Source: Diphasiastrum complanatum (lineage: Eukaryota; Streptophyta; Lycopodiopsida; Lycopodiales; Lycopodiaceae). From it: a stretch of 64,000 bases of DNA. The notes beneath the pieces are model-generated. The model was not told where the DNA came from. It ran no database searches and saw only the letters and a program-made list of their open reading frames with translations. The stretch spans positions 37,174,991-37,238,990 of the forward strand of contig CM055109.1 in NCBI GenBank assembly GCA_029204225.1. Reading direction: 5' to 3'. This document shows positions 47,162 through 61,629 of the stretch, one piece after another. The first letter of the stretch is position 1. The number at the start of each line of letters is the position of its first letter. The translations under genes and the position numbers were made by a program.

Positions 47162-47948
47162 TGTTGGAGGGTTTGTGGATCCCGAGGCAACCCTAACCCT
47201 AGTTAATAAGTGAGAGGGATTTGGCACCCTGTGTGTGTAAGTCCAACCCGATGATCACATAGTTATTTGATAATTAGAAAGTCAATAAAAGGACTTTAGA
47301 CCTTTTTGCGGGACTTTTAATCTCGCAGGCCTAAATGTCAAGTTATTGAATAAAGTTGGGTCTCCCACCAAAATTGGTTCAAATTCAAATTCAAATTGGT
47401 TCCCTCCAATTTGAAATGGGTTCCCACTCTTTTTTAAATTTGAATAGTTAGGGAGGTAGAAATGGGCCAATAGGATTTTGAGGCCAGGGTCCTCCTCTCT
47501 ACTATAAATATTGCCAAACTCGAGTTTGGAAATCATGTTCACATCTTCATTTCAATACAAGCAGATTAGTTCTCTTATGGAATGGATTTGTGAATGTCCT
47601 TGTTTTCTATCACTTTTCCTCCATCTCTCATGCTTTTATTGTATTTGCTAATTGTTAGATCTGATTATTATTGGAATTGCTATTTCTTATTCTTTTTGTG
47701 AGAGAGAAAGGGAGAGAGAGAAAGAGTAAGCTATCTTCGTTGTGGATCGTAGTGTTAATGATTATAGTGTTAAATGGTTAGGGTTAATGGATGTTAGATT
47801 TAGATGTGGATCTTCCATTCATGTTGTAATATGAGATATGCTATTGCTCTCATGGGAACGAACCTACGCGTGACAACTACTTCATCTCCTTGATGCTAGA
47901 TTGCTTGGATCTTGGGTTGAGGATAGGCTAGGAAAGAAACCCACTACA
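47162..47948 (+). repeat. 5' LTR of the non-coding element
   Basis: Contains AACCCTAACCCTAG near its start, a stretch with ATTCAAATTCAAATT repeats, a TATAAATA box near 47503 and a GA-rich run at 47700-47726. Confidence 0.8.
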
Positions 47949-48456
47949 ATTTTGGCGCGGTTGTCGGAGAGCTATGCCAATTTTTTAGTTTGTAGCATGT
48001 TTGTTGGATGGTTAGCTTGCATTAGGCATCTTGCCTTGGCATGAATAGTGTTAGAACTGCATTTAGGATTACTTTGGAAGTGATTTTGCCTGATTTGAGT
48101 GGATTTTCTTGTTTGAGATCTAATTTGATTATTGAGCAGGGGCAGCTACTCAGATCACCATTCTTAATATCCATTTGGCTCTGAGAAATAAAAAATAAAC
48201 AAAAACAAAAATCGGTCAAATATGCCAGATCTTGGTCAAAAAGAGACAAAAATCATCATCAGAGCTGATAACTTTTTATCCTCTTCTAGGAAACGTTCAT
48301 CGAGTTGTAGACACCTTTCATAGAACCTTTAGTTTAAAGGGCAAACATTCATTCCCAGCATATTTTCCTAAAGATTCGACGTGATGCCAATAAAAGCCCA
48401 CAGTAACTGCATCTCGCAGGTGTCATGGGACCACCACCAGTTTTGGTGGGGCATAT

Positions 48457-48924
48457 TGTTGGAGGGTCTGCAGATCCCGAGGCAACCCTAACCCTAGTTA
48501 ATAAGTGATAGGGATTTGGCACCCTGTGTGTGTAATTCCAACCCAATGATCACATAGTTATTTGATAATTAGAACGTCAATAAAAAGACTTTAGGTCTTT
48601 TTGTGGGACTTTTAATGTCGCAGGCCTAAATGTCAAGTTAGTGAATAAAGTTGGGTCTCCCATCAAAATTGGTTCAAATTCAAATTCAAATCGGTTCCCT
48701 ACAATTTGAAATGGGTTCCCACTCTTTTTTAAATTTGAATAGTTAGGGAGGTAGAAATGGGCCAATAGGATTTTGAGGCTAGGGTCCTCCTCTCTACTAT
48801 AAATAGTGCCAAACTCGAGTTTGGAAATCATGTTCATATCTTCATTTCAATACAAGCAGATTGGTTCTCTTATGGAGTGGATTTATGAATGTCCTTGTTC
48901 TCTATCACTTTTCCTCCATCTCTC
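48457..48924 (+). repeat. Partial 3' LTR of the non-coding element
   Basis: Matches 47162-47629 nearly base for base, then breaks off into unrelated sequence after CTCCATCTCTC. Confidence 0.8.
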
Positions 48925-49560
48925 TATGAAAAATGCAAAAATAAGTTTGGTAGAGGCCAAAAATCTTGTATATAGGATAGACACACATGTGTGGAGCCTG
49001 TTCCCACGTGTGAAACTAGTGTACTTTTCATGTACCATAATCATATATGTTGTACACATGATTTAATTCAAGTTCTAGTGGCTAAAATGGCCAAAAACTA
49101 GTTTTCTAGAGATTCTACACATGGCACCAATCTAATGATTACATGAGCCAAATATTTTGAATAGGTGTCACATCCCATGTGTAGAGGACAACTCACATGT
49201 GTGGAAATAGCTGAAGTAGGCGAGTTTCCATGAAGATCTCCATATAGTAAAAAATAGACCAAAAATGCCCAAAATGGAAAGTTTTGATCCAAGTGTCAAA
49301 TTGCATGATGGTGACAAGGCATCCTCACACGTGTGAGATCTGATGCATGATTAGTACCTCGAGCTCCAAAAGTGTATATGTAGAGGCTTATTTGTCCATA
49401 ATCAATGTGAGACACCAATCTTGGTTTTGGAAGCAATTTTGAGTGATTCTCTCCATTTGTCTACATTTGTTTTGATTGTTTTTTGGTTCTATCAACGTGT
49501 GCTTGATTTTCAGGTTGGAGTCCATACTCAGACAGTGTTTCACTTTCTAAATTGCTAGAA
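48925..49560. other. Stretch with repeated CACATGTG/CACGTG palindromes
   Basis: Palindromic words recur near 48983, 49004, 49170, 49194 and 49324. CTCACACGTGTGAG (49324-49337) is perfect. Its position before a Copia gag fragment suggests an LTR or leader. No gene seen. Confidence 0.45.
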
Positions 49561-49623
49561 GACTTTAGGTTCAGATCTCTTAGAGAAACCATAAGAGTTT
49601 CTAGTGCTTTTTCACATTCAAAA

Positions 49624-49760
49624 ATGGCATCAATGGGTGGTTTTTTGCTTGAAGCTAGTGAAAGACCTACATCCACTAATTATGCTACTTGGATAGTTCG
49701 AATGGAGTCTTTGCTTGTACTTCATGATCTTTATGACATAGTACTTACAGACACGATCGG
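49624..49760 (+). pseudogene. Copia gag N-terminus fragment (DUF4219)
   Basis: ATG at 49624 opens MASMGGFLLEASERPTSTNY, then ATWIVRMESLLVLHDLYDIV: the xxNYxxWxxRMxxLLxxxDLWDIV block of Copia gag. It is cut off after about 45 residues. Confidence 0.75.
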
Positions 49761-51079
49761 TTGTTTCTTCTACACTTGTTCAGATGGGTTTCACCTATAT
49801 GAAGGTGGCATGGTTCTTTTGCCTTCCCCACGCTCTCTCTCTTCCCTCCTCCTCCTTATGGCAGAACAAGCTTTGCAATATCGGTGCCCACATTCCTATA
49901 ATTGAAGATTTACCTTCGGATATCATTGGTAAGTCGCCTTGCTACTTATCTACTCTTGCTATGAATATGCTAATATCAGAGGAACGATAACATTAATAGC
50001 GCTCTACTGCATCGCTGCTATTGTATCATGTTTTATGGATTTATGCGTGAAGAATACTTGCCTTTCATCGCTGCTAGCATGAATGCTTGCTTTGGCTACT
50101 ATTGTTTTTGTAAACTATCGCTGGCCAGAATTGTTAGCATGATAGTATGACATGCTAACATTGAATGATGATTGATTGAGCGTTTCATATAGGAAGCCAT
50201 CACTGCAGGGATGTGTGTTATCACTGCTCAGACACCATCGCAATTTGATACCATCACTGCTCAAATATATTTGAGCAATGCATCGCTGCCAATATTGATA
50301 GTTGCATGGCATAATGACACTTGTGTATGTAAATGTTAGTAGATCACTACCATACTAGCAATGCAACCACATACTAATCTGCTTATTGTAAATACCATTG
50401 ATGCTAAACCACTTTATGAGCACCATCGCTACTTTCCAACGATGGAATGCCAAAAGCTTTGTGGTGGATATTGTCCAACAAAAAAGCCACATATTGTTTT
50501 TGATCTTTGATCATGAAGAGCTCTTTACGGAAATAGGGTTGTAGATAAAATTTGCGATTATCTCTGTCTCTTACAGTTTAGTAGCATAGTAGCATGAAGT
50601 TTATAATCATTCTATTTAAATTTCGATAGACAGCAAGAATAAGATACGTATAGCACTCTTAATATCTCCGCTCCAAGCTATACAAGAGCTATGTTCTGCT
50701 ACATAACGGTAGTTGTTTGGTTAACATACTGTAACAATAACAATCTGGCTATGCAATGACTATACATAGAAATGGATACGAAAGTAATCGTTTCAAAAGT
50801 ACAATCAAATGCAAATATGATCGCCTCACAAGAATTGGTGGCATCTACTATTCAGGTTGGTGCTTCACGTATATTTTAGTCTTCTTTGTTAAAATCATAA
50901 AGCGTATGGTGACAGCGTAAAAGATTACTTCTTGGCAACTTTTTAGGAAGCAGAATGATTCTTAACGATCTTGTTGTAAATGTTGCTCCTTTTCCAGCAA
51001 ACAGTGCCATAGCATACAATATCAATGCTTACCGTAGGGAAAATGATAACCCTCTTTTTTCATAATGATATTCTTAGCA
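49761..51079. other. Stretch with repeated ATCGCTGC words
   Basis: Between 50010 and 50470 the words CATCGCTGC, ATCACTGC or CCATCGC occur nine or more times at irregular spacing. The rest is AT-rich. No gene recognised. Confidence 0.45.
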
Positions 51080-53100
<2,021 letters not shown>

Positions 53101-56100
53101 AACAAACGTATGCATTGGTTCAAAACGAATTGAAGCAAAAGTGATCTTTGGTTTTATAGACTTACTGTACAAAACATATGCTTTGGTTTATGTTATTTCA
53201 AAAACGTTGTAACTAGGTTTACACTCAAGTAGGGTAAGTCTTATAACCAATTCATCATTGTATATTACCTCCTACATGTTATGAGAATGTGCAACCATAA
53301 TTTGTTTAGAGCCCAAACTTGAATAGATGTCATGAGGGATTCTTGTGACGAAGTCATGATTCTGACATGTGTATCTTCTCACGATTCACAACATGTAACA
53401 AATCCAAAATCATGTTACGAACGAGTTTCAACAAGTGTTAAACATTCTTTCGAAACCTATTTGTCATTAAGAATGATCTCTACACATTAAGATAGACTAA
53501 AACATTCCTCTTGTATTCAAACCTAAATCCACAACTTTCGAGCTTATCAAGCATAAGAAGTAATGTCGACATTTCAAGTGCCAAGGATGGGACAAGAAAC
53601 TAGCTATGGAAGACATTGATCTATCTTTTGGTTAAGCAACACCATAATTACGTATATGTGTTTTGTTTATTCTTCACTTTTGTGAACTTATCTTTTCATT
53701 TTAGTTTCACTTGAGGCTAAGGGAGGGTGGCACACCTACCCGCTCACTTGAGGCTTTAGAGCACCCAATGGCACGTGTTAGAAGTCTGGGCTCAACATGC
53801 AGAAATATATGGAATTCGACATAATATGTAAAAATACATCAAGTTTGAAACAAACAAAAAAATGTCGTAAGACATATTAAGTAAAAGAACTGACGAGTCA
53901 CAAAACTCTCAACTTAGCAAAAAATGTTAAGGCTTTGTTTGGTAGAAATACAAATTTTGACCACCCCCAAACTCAAATTTTTAATTTTTGTTCGTGTTAC
54001 TCTTAAATTTGTTTTTGGTTTGTAATTTATGCTTTAGACTAGTTTTGTTTTATTTTGTGAGACTTGTTTTCATTTTTATGATCCATTTTTTTTACCTTCT
54101 AACATTAAACTTAATATTTGTTTTTTCATTGTTTTGCTGACATTCCGATTGATAAAATATAGCATTTCTAAGTACTTTCAAATACATTGAGATGATTTTC
54201 TTTCCATCATGTTAAAAAAAATGTCGAGCCTTTATAAAAGTCACGTTGACGAAAATTTGATGTCTTAATACTTTATTGTGCTATATTGCAATATAGTACC
54301 ACTCGAATTCTTCGTGTTAAAAAATGGTAATAATTTAGAAAATTGTTAGTCCATTCCGCCAAGTATTTCCAAGATAGATAGATTTAAACCAGAAATTATT
54401 GTTCCACTTACTGACTCAAAATGTTGGCCATGTTAAGAGCTATCAAAATTAGGATACAGCATGGTAAATAAAATTCCACAAGGTACAAAATTCTCTTTAT
54501 GATATTTGACCTTTTTTTTTATGATGTGTGACTAAGAATTGTAGCTGTTAAGAAATAATGTTTTCAAATTTGATTACTTTTGTTAGTGTAGAGAATGTAA
54601 TGGAGCAATATTCATGGAACTTTGAAATAGAAATCCAAAAGAAAACTCTTTAGTTTGGTTGAAAACTCCAGCTTCCCCAATAACTACACAAATCTTTCTG
54701 GACAAAAATTCTCCCATCACAACCATACTTTTACTCCCAATAGAATCCTTCCTAAGTAACTACGTAGATTTTTTTGTTATTTGCATGAGACACCTTTCGA
54801 TCTTACCCATTGGATTTGACTGGATGGCAATTTATAGTAATCATGAAACCATGGGACCTAAGTTCATGAAAATGCCAATCAATGCAATCAAGACAAGCGA
54901 AACAAATATAGCATCATGAGTAGCATGTGAGCATCTAGTCCAGATGAATGCCATTCCTCATTTTCGGGAATGTGCTAAGATTTCACAACCAAAAAAAATC
55001 TGCCTCAAGAGTCACCTTTTTGCAATAAGGAATTACAACGAAGACAAATCTGCAGATTTTTGCTTGATTCTAGATGTAGTGTATGTATAATTGGATATAA
55101 TCATCTTCAAGCTACTAACAAACTTAGATGACGAATTTGTAATAGAGCGACACAATTTTCAATATCATTTCATCTGGCCTAACATCTTTCAAACCAACAA
55201 AATTTCATCACAGCTCCGATATTTTGAGGGACTCATCTTCCCATCTAGAAAATGGAAAATAAGTGTAAAACCTAGCAGGCTTGGACAAATATGTACACAA
55301 AGGTCTTTGACCCCCTACGTTTACAACTTCCAAAATTGAAATCTTAGTTGTTTATTGTGTAACCTCCAAAACTCTCTTACTGCTCTTGAACTATACATAG
55401 GCAAAGAATGAATGAGATGATGGCAACTGCTTAGTAAGCCTTGGGGCTCACCTTGCACTAAATAAAAAAAGTTGTTGGTTCTTGAAAATTTGGCTGGCTA
55501 CAATGTCAGGCATAACCCTAGCAGTACAGGATGCATAAATTTACGCACAATCACCTCCACTCGAGCAAGTGCTAGAAAGAAAACCATTGAAATCAACAGT
55601 TATCCAAAAATCTTTTGGAGGTCCTTGCAACTGCCCTTCAGATATTGTATGATACATGTAAAGTTGTCTTAGGATGCCTTCAAACGATGATTTCAATCTA
55701 AGCCCCTGATTCAAGCCAACACCAGAACAAGAATGCTTCAATTGCAGAATTGTTATGCAATTAAACATGTAGGACAATCTATCAGAAAAGGAAAGCATGT
55801 TATTTTGAAAATACATGATTGCAGAATGCTGCACTATTTTATGAACTTTGATTTTAATGTGGTGTCATTTGCGAAGGACAAAAAACTTAGATTAAGTTCG
55901 ACAGTTTTCATGCTGCTATATGTGCAACATCGTTTTCTAGATTAGTTTCATACTATCAGGACATTCTGACATCTGAAGATCATCTAAACACAAAGAGATA
56001 TGAGCTTTGGCTCTTAAATCAAACATAAGAATCTGATATGTACAAAGTCAACAGCAACACTGACTCCAAATTATGTGTTGATTGATATGAAGTATTTCTA

Positions 56101-57913
56101 AAAAAACTCTACATGAAACAAGGAAGCTAGTAATTGAAAAAGCAAGAGTACCTCAGAATTCAAATTAAGAAAACATGGAAACACAAAAAAAAGAGCAATA
56201 ATTCAAGGGGAAAGATGAGCAAAGTACAGTGTACACAATGAGCGATCATTTCCTTGGACATTTCAAACACAGTACAAACATACCAACTTCAAAAAATGGC
56301 TGTGTGCGAATTTTTGCTTAAGAAGAAGATCAAAGAGTTCTATATTCCTTTTTGTAGACACTTCAAGAAAAGTGGATTTGAAAGTCTAAAATGGCTCACA
56401 GGTTTTCTATACAAAGACATATGGAGGAAGGCACTAGCTTTTGAATAAGGTTACTACATGTTTATGGTTAGCCCATACAATTGGGTAAAGTAAGTTAAGA
56501 GCAAATCCTGTATAATTCAGCTAATCAATCTATTGACCATGTATCTGTGAATATTCTCTACTGCTTATAGTCAGATTTGTTTCCAACTTGGAAAACATTG
56601 AGATCCATGACTATTTAGTGAGCCTTGAATCTTGACTTATGATGACGGATTTGGGTTCTCCATGAAAAAATAATACATTTTGAATCAGCTGTTTTACCAC
56701 TTATGAGGCAAGAACTTGCCATTTTGTTAGCATCATTAAGTGAGTCATCTTGATATATCGACCTATTACAACTGGTAGCATGTCAACAGTGACCTGGAAT
56801 TGGGTGAATGAGCGACGAAGGCAAAGGAGATACTCTCCCCTCTAGCCACTTGTGCTTCTAAAGGGGAAAATAACCTGGAGGACCAAATTCTCTGCCATTT
56901 TCAGTTGACATGGTAGAGCATGCTACAAAATCTCCCACATTGTGGCAAAAAACTGCTTTTTAACCAATCTGTAGATTCTATTGATTTCGGAATGCCCTAT
57001 GCAAGTGTCAGTTTTTTTTTTTTTTCCATGTTTTTCCATTGTAACCAGCCGTCTATGCAACATGACCTTCACCAGCTTGTCTGCTGCATTGTATGTCAAA
57101 GTTCAACATAGCCAAAAAAGATGTCAAACGCAATGTTTCGCTTAGTGGGATGGTAAACCTGGAGATTGAGGCTACTTGGTAGCCCATTGATGTCTTTTAT
57201 CATACATACACCTTTGTTGCAGGACCACCATTAGTTACCCAGGACACTCTCTTTGGTGTCACCACCATAGTCCAAGAGGCCATAGGTACCACGCAGCCCA
57301 CAACGACCTTAGTTTGTATGGTTGCCATCTCCAATACCATCATCGGAGCACATTCCATCAACACGACAAGTGCCGATGGATCTAGACATCATCAGGCCAG
57401 CTAATTTGGTGCCAATACATAGAGAGTATAGTTCTCAGTCCAAGAAATCCAATGCTGAAAATATAGATCACTCTAAAAAGGAGATGGGGTCCTTCAAAGA
57501 TCAATCACCATGGCTCAAATTGCAACCAAAATTGATCAATCACCATCAACCGTACTCTCACCCATGCACAAGTCCAACGTGTTTCACACTCCTCTCCCCC
57601 TTTTTCGTAACGTTTTTGCCTCTGAAATCCTCAGCACAATAATTGTGCAGGGCATCCATTTCCTCACAGTTTTCACTTGCCCTCTCTGAGATGTATCGCA
57701 TGTCTCGTAGAGATATTACAACTGATGCAGGTTGAGTGATCATCCTCTTCACAATTGTCCCCCAAAAACACTTCCTTTGCAATCCATTCCTTCAGAACCT
57801 TCCAACTTTGCTAGATCCTCCTTGTACTTGACTTCAGAGACATAAATTTCCACTCCCCGTTCCACCACTTTTGGTGTTTGAGGTAGTCAAACCAAGAGCA
57901 ATTAAAGAGATGT
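53101..57913. other. Long stretch with no recognised gene
   Basis: AT-rich, no ORF longer than about 106 residues, no domain motif seen on either strand, no clear LTR pair. If the GCP gene continues leftward this could be its intron. Confidence 0.45.
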
Positions 57914-58040
57914 TTGGGCCCCATATTGCTAGCAGTTGAACAAACTTATTTGGTTCTTCAAAAAAAGAGAGGGTTACAAAAGACAAAGACTTGGACATCT
58001 TTAAGGGCAAGATCTGGAACTTTTTTTGTGAATTGGTCTC

Positions 58041-58458
58041 AGTTATGGACTCGGCTCATTACATTCGCCGTGTCCATTTACATTTACAGTTACTTTACTT
58101 TATGCATAAGCAGGCCTTGGGCCCTTTTTTATTCATTAGTGACATTCAGACTATACGGTTGGCCTTTGGCCTTATTATTCATTATTAGGCCATTTGGACA
58201 TATTACTGGAGAGTGGGGGCCTTCTTGGAGGGCGCACTATTATCCCTCCCAGTTGGGCCCTAGCCACTGGAAGCTTCCTTTTAGGGCTTCCTCTTGGCTA
58301 TAAGTAGGGAAACTGTGTCATTTGTCATTCAGCTGATGATATTGATCTCTCTCTTTAGCCTCCTTAATCTCTCTCTTTCCTGCTTTCTAGGGTTAAGTCT
58401 TGCTTATGTGATGCTTTCATAGCTTAATTCTAGATCAGCTGTGGCTCTATTCGTAACT
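58041..58458 (+). repeat. 5' LTR (AGTTA…TAACT termini)
   Basis: Non-canonical ends AG…CT with a 5-bp inverted repeat. TATAAGTAGGG near 58300 may be the TATA region. Confidence 0.85.
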
Positions 58459-58470
58459 TGGTATCAGAGC
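58459..58470 (+). other. tRNA-Met primer binding site
   Basis: TGGTATCAGAGC, directly abutting LTR1. Confidence 0.9.
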
Positions 58471-58920
58471 ACTTTTCTGAGCACAATCTGGAATTTTTTC
58501 TTTGCTGCCTTGCCTTGCTCCTCCATCGCTGATCCTACAGCTCCATTACCGTTTTGACAGCCCTGTTCCATCGCTGCTCCTTCCACTCCTTCCTGCCCAA
58601 CGTTCCCTCTGTTTTGTCCCCTCTTTTCTGTGCTGCCCAGCGCTCCTCCTCTTCCTTTCCATCACTGTCCCTGCCTTCCGACCTATCACTTTCGTCTGAT
58701 ATTTTTCCAGTTTGTAGCCATCTTCCACAGTTAGTTCCCTGACTGTCCAGCGCCCATCCTCATCCAGAAACTACCCAATTCCGACATCATTTGCTATTCC
58801 AAACAGCTAAAATTCTTCAACCTGTAAATCGCTGCCTCAGCACTCCCAACTTGTCACTTTTGCCTTTTTTTTTCTCCAATTCCAGCCATCTTTTACAGCT
58901 TATCAAAAGGCTGTCGCGCG

Positions 58921-59991
58921 CTCATGTTTGTTGGTAGTTGACAGGTTCTCAAAACAGGCACATTTTATCCCAGTTCGCAGTACTACACAGCAGAGCAGTG
59001 TGCACGTTTGTTCCTATCAGAGATTTTCCGCCTGCATGGATTTCCTCGTACTATCCTTTCTGATCGGGATAGTAAGTTTACATCTATATTCTGGACAGAG
59101 CTTATGCGTATTTTGGATGTTCAGCTTTTTATGGGTTCTGCTTATCATTCTACTTCTGATGGGCAGTCTGAGGTCCTTAACAGGATCCTTGAGGATTATT
59201 TGCGCCATTTTGTTACTCCTTCAGGGAAGGATTGGGATCAGCATTTATGTTTAGCAGAGTATAGCTATAATAGCTCTGTTAGTACCAGCACAGGTGTCTC
59301 TCCATTTTTATTATCTCATGGCTATGCACCTCTTTTACCTGGCATTCCTCTTCTTCCTGAGGATACACATATTACACTTGCATCTTTTCTATCAGATGGT
59401 CGAGAGCTTATTACTCGGGCCAGTTCTCATTTACAGCATGTTCAGCAGCGTTATCAGACCTCAGTTGATCGTCACCGCCGCCATGTTGAGTTTCAGCTTG
59501 GAGATATGGTTTATCTACGCTTACGGTTTGCACGTCATCATTTTGTCCAGGGCCATGCTTCTACTGAGAAGCTTGCACCACGTTATTATGGGCCTTATCG
59601 CATTGTGGAGGTTCTTAGTCCAGTTACATATCGCTTACAACTTCCTGCTTCCACACGCGCCTGTGATGTATTCCATGTCAGTTTATTACGTGCTGCTATT
59701 GAGGATGACGCTCCTTGTGATGCTGAGTTTCCTACTGCTCCAGAGTTATTTCCATTTTTACCTGCTGCTATATTACAGGTCTGTCTATACCATAGTCGAC
59801 GCCGTCGGCAGATTCAGTTTTTGGTCCAGTGGGATGGTCGTCCTATTGAGGAGGCTACATGGGAGCCTATTGATGTGTTTTATCATACACCATTACTTGC
59901 GGATCAGGCTCGTGCTCTTGCTGCACTTGTTGATTCCTCTACATCAGATGTTCCTCTAGCTGTTGATGCACCAGGGCTTGCTGCTACTTGA
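58921..59991 (+). pseudogene. Gypsy integrase C-terminal half with chromodomain (one frameshift)
   Basis: The reading begins VVDRFSKQAHFIPV, shifts frame once near 58992, then runs open for 327 residues from 59008. ILSDRDSKFTS carries the second catalytic Asp and SDGQSEVLNR the Glu of the D-D-E triad; the first Asp is deleted. The GPY/F-like segment PRYYGPYRIVEVLSPVTYRL is followed by DVFHVSLLR and a chromodomain (FLVQWDGRPIEEATWEPID), which in chromoviruses directs insertion to chromatin. It is a relic of a polyprotein and would not be active without the missing parts. Confidence 0.9.
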
Positions 59992-60037
59992 TCCGGTTAT
60001 CTTTTCGGCAGTTGGGTCTTTTTTTTGTGTCGGGGAG

Positions 60038-60455
60038 AGTTATGGACTCGGCTCATTACATTCGCCGTGTCCATTTACATTTACAGTTACTTTACTTTAT
60101 GCATAAGCAGGCCTTGGGCCCTTTTTTATTCATTAGTGACATTCAGACTATATGGTTGGCCTTTGGCCTTATTATTCATTATTAGGCCATTTGGACATAT
60201 TACTGGAGAGTGGGGGCCTTCTTGGAGGGCGCACTATTATCCCTCGCAGTTGGGCCCTAGCCACTGGAAGCTTCCTTTTAGGGCTTCCTCTTGGCTATAA
60301 GTAGGGAAACTGTGTCATTTGTCATTCAGCTGATGATATTGATCTCTCTCTTTAGCCTCCTTAATCTCTCTCTTTCCTGCTTTCTAGGGTTAAGTCTTGC
60401 TTATGTGATGCTTTCATAGCTTAATTCTAGATCAGCTGTGGCTCTATTCGTAATT
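60038..60455 (+). repeat. 3' LTR
   Basis: About 99% identical to the 5' LTR; ends TAATT where LTR1 has TAACT. Confidence 0.85.
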
Positions 60456-60460
60456 GTCTC

Positions 60461-61629
60461 TTAAAGTCGTGATGTGCTACAATTGTACTTGTACATCCAT
60501 GCTGCAAAAGAACTTTGCATTCATCCGAGTTGCCATCTCATATGATACCCACTACAATGAAGCGATTGAAAACTATCAACATCAATACCCACAGTTTGCC
60601 CTATATTCTCTCATATCACAAGTCAACCAATGCCACTGATATTGATAAGGCTTAACAATCCTTTCATGACCGCTACAACAATTCACTATATCCTTGGGAG
60701 GTATTTTGAGATCAATCAACAGTTAAGTTGTTTTCCTTGCATTTGGAGATGAATGTGTTTCCTCTCCCGAAATTCGACAGGTTTCTCCCAACATGGGAGG
60801 ATCGATCGATTATAATCAACTACTCCATACTTTAAGGCAATACTGGAACTCCACCAAAGTAATATACAACGCGATAACAAAATGAAATACCTATTTAGCC
60901 AGTTACAATCATTAATTCAAGCAACTTGGGCTACCAACCGGATGTTTTCACTGGTGAGAAAAAATATAAATGCCCCAAAGTTGTCGAGGATTGGATAATT
61001 GATGGACGAGGTAAACATGTACAAAATTGGAGCCCTCATGCACTGTTTGCAAAGAAACATGCATTTACTTTCACTTTTGCAAATCCTGAGCTAACCATGC
61101 AACATGCAGAAACATTTTAGTCAAAATTGCATTAACTCAGCAAATTTGCATGAAGTGTAATAATAAACTATATTATAAATTATGACACTAGGGAGGTACT
61201 AATCAAACATTATTTCTAACAATACCTTGCATCAACCTCCATCAAGGAAGTTAATACTTTGTAAGATTTTCAAAACGCTCATCAAATCTCACTTACCAAC
61301 CACCCCTAATCGATTAGAATGATAAATATCCTCTTAGCATACTGAGTTCATCTATCTAGCAAATTGAGTCCATATTAGTGCATATAAATCATGACTAAAA
61401 ACGCCTGCATATTTTGACAATTATCTTGCATTACCCAAACTTATTGACACCCATCATTCAAATCATTATCTTGCATCCACCACCTTGCATGCCTGTTCAT
61501 CAACATCCATGCACACCACTGTATCCAAGAAAAAAGAGTTGTTGGTCATCATTTTTACTATGAGTAAGGGGCTAGTTGCATCATGTACATTTTGACCTAA
61601 TTGCAGTTATCCATCTTCACAAGTGTTTT
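60461..61629. other. No recognised gene
   Basis: AT-rich with short frames only; no transposon signature that I can defend. Confidence 0.4.

Larger units (their letters stand above)
47162..48924 (+). mobile_element. Small non-coding LTR element (TRIM/LARD-like), 3' LTR truncated
   Basis: LTR1 (47162-47948, 787 bp, TGTTGG…TACA), PBS TGGCGCGGTTGTCGGAGA (47953-47970, the TGGCGCCGTTGCCGGGGA type used by many plant Gypsy elements), an interior of about 500 bp with no ORF, PPT-like TTTTGGTGGGGCATAT (48441-48456), and LTR2 (48457-48924) cut off after 468 bp. The LTRs are highly similar, so it moved fairly recently, presumably with enzymes from a Gypsy relative. Confidence 0.8.
58036..60460 (+). mobile_element. 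Young, internally deleted chromodomain Gypsy element with TSD
   Basis: GTCTC target-site duplications (58036-58040 and 60456-60460) enclose two 418-bp LTRs (58041-58458, 60038-60455). The PBS TGGTATCAGAGC starts immediately after LTR1 (58459), and the PPT GTGTCGGGGAG precedes LTR2. Between them is only a leader (58471-58920) and the integrase-chromodomain end of pol. I count three differences between the LTRs (C/T in CTATAYGG, C/G in CCCTCSCAG, C/T at the end), so the insertion is recent. Gag, protease, RT, RNase H and the first part of integrase are missing. Confidence 0.9.

Noticed and set aside
57914-58303. 129-residue ORF as a membrane protein gene
   Set aside because: It reads through the 5' LTR; an identical peptide appears in the 3' LTR at 60025.
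59294-59959. 221-residue hydrophobic ORF
   Set aside because: Out-of-frame reading of the Gypsy integrase-chromodomain.
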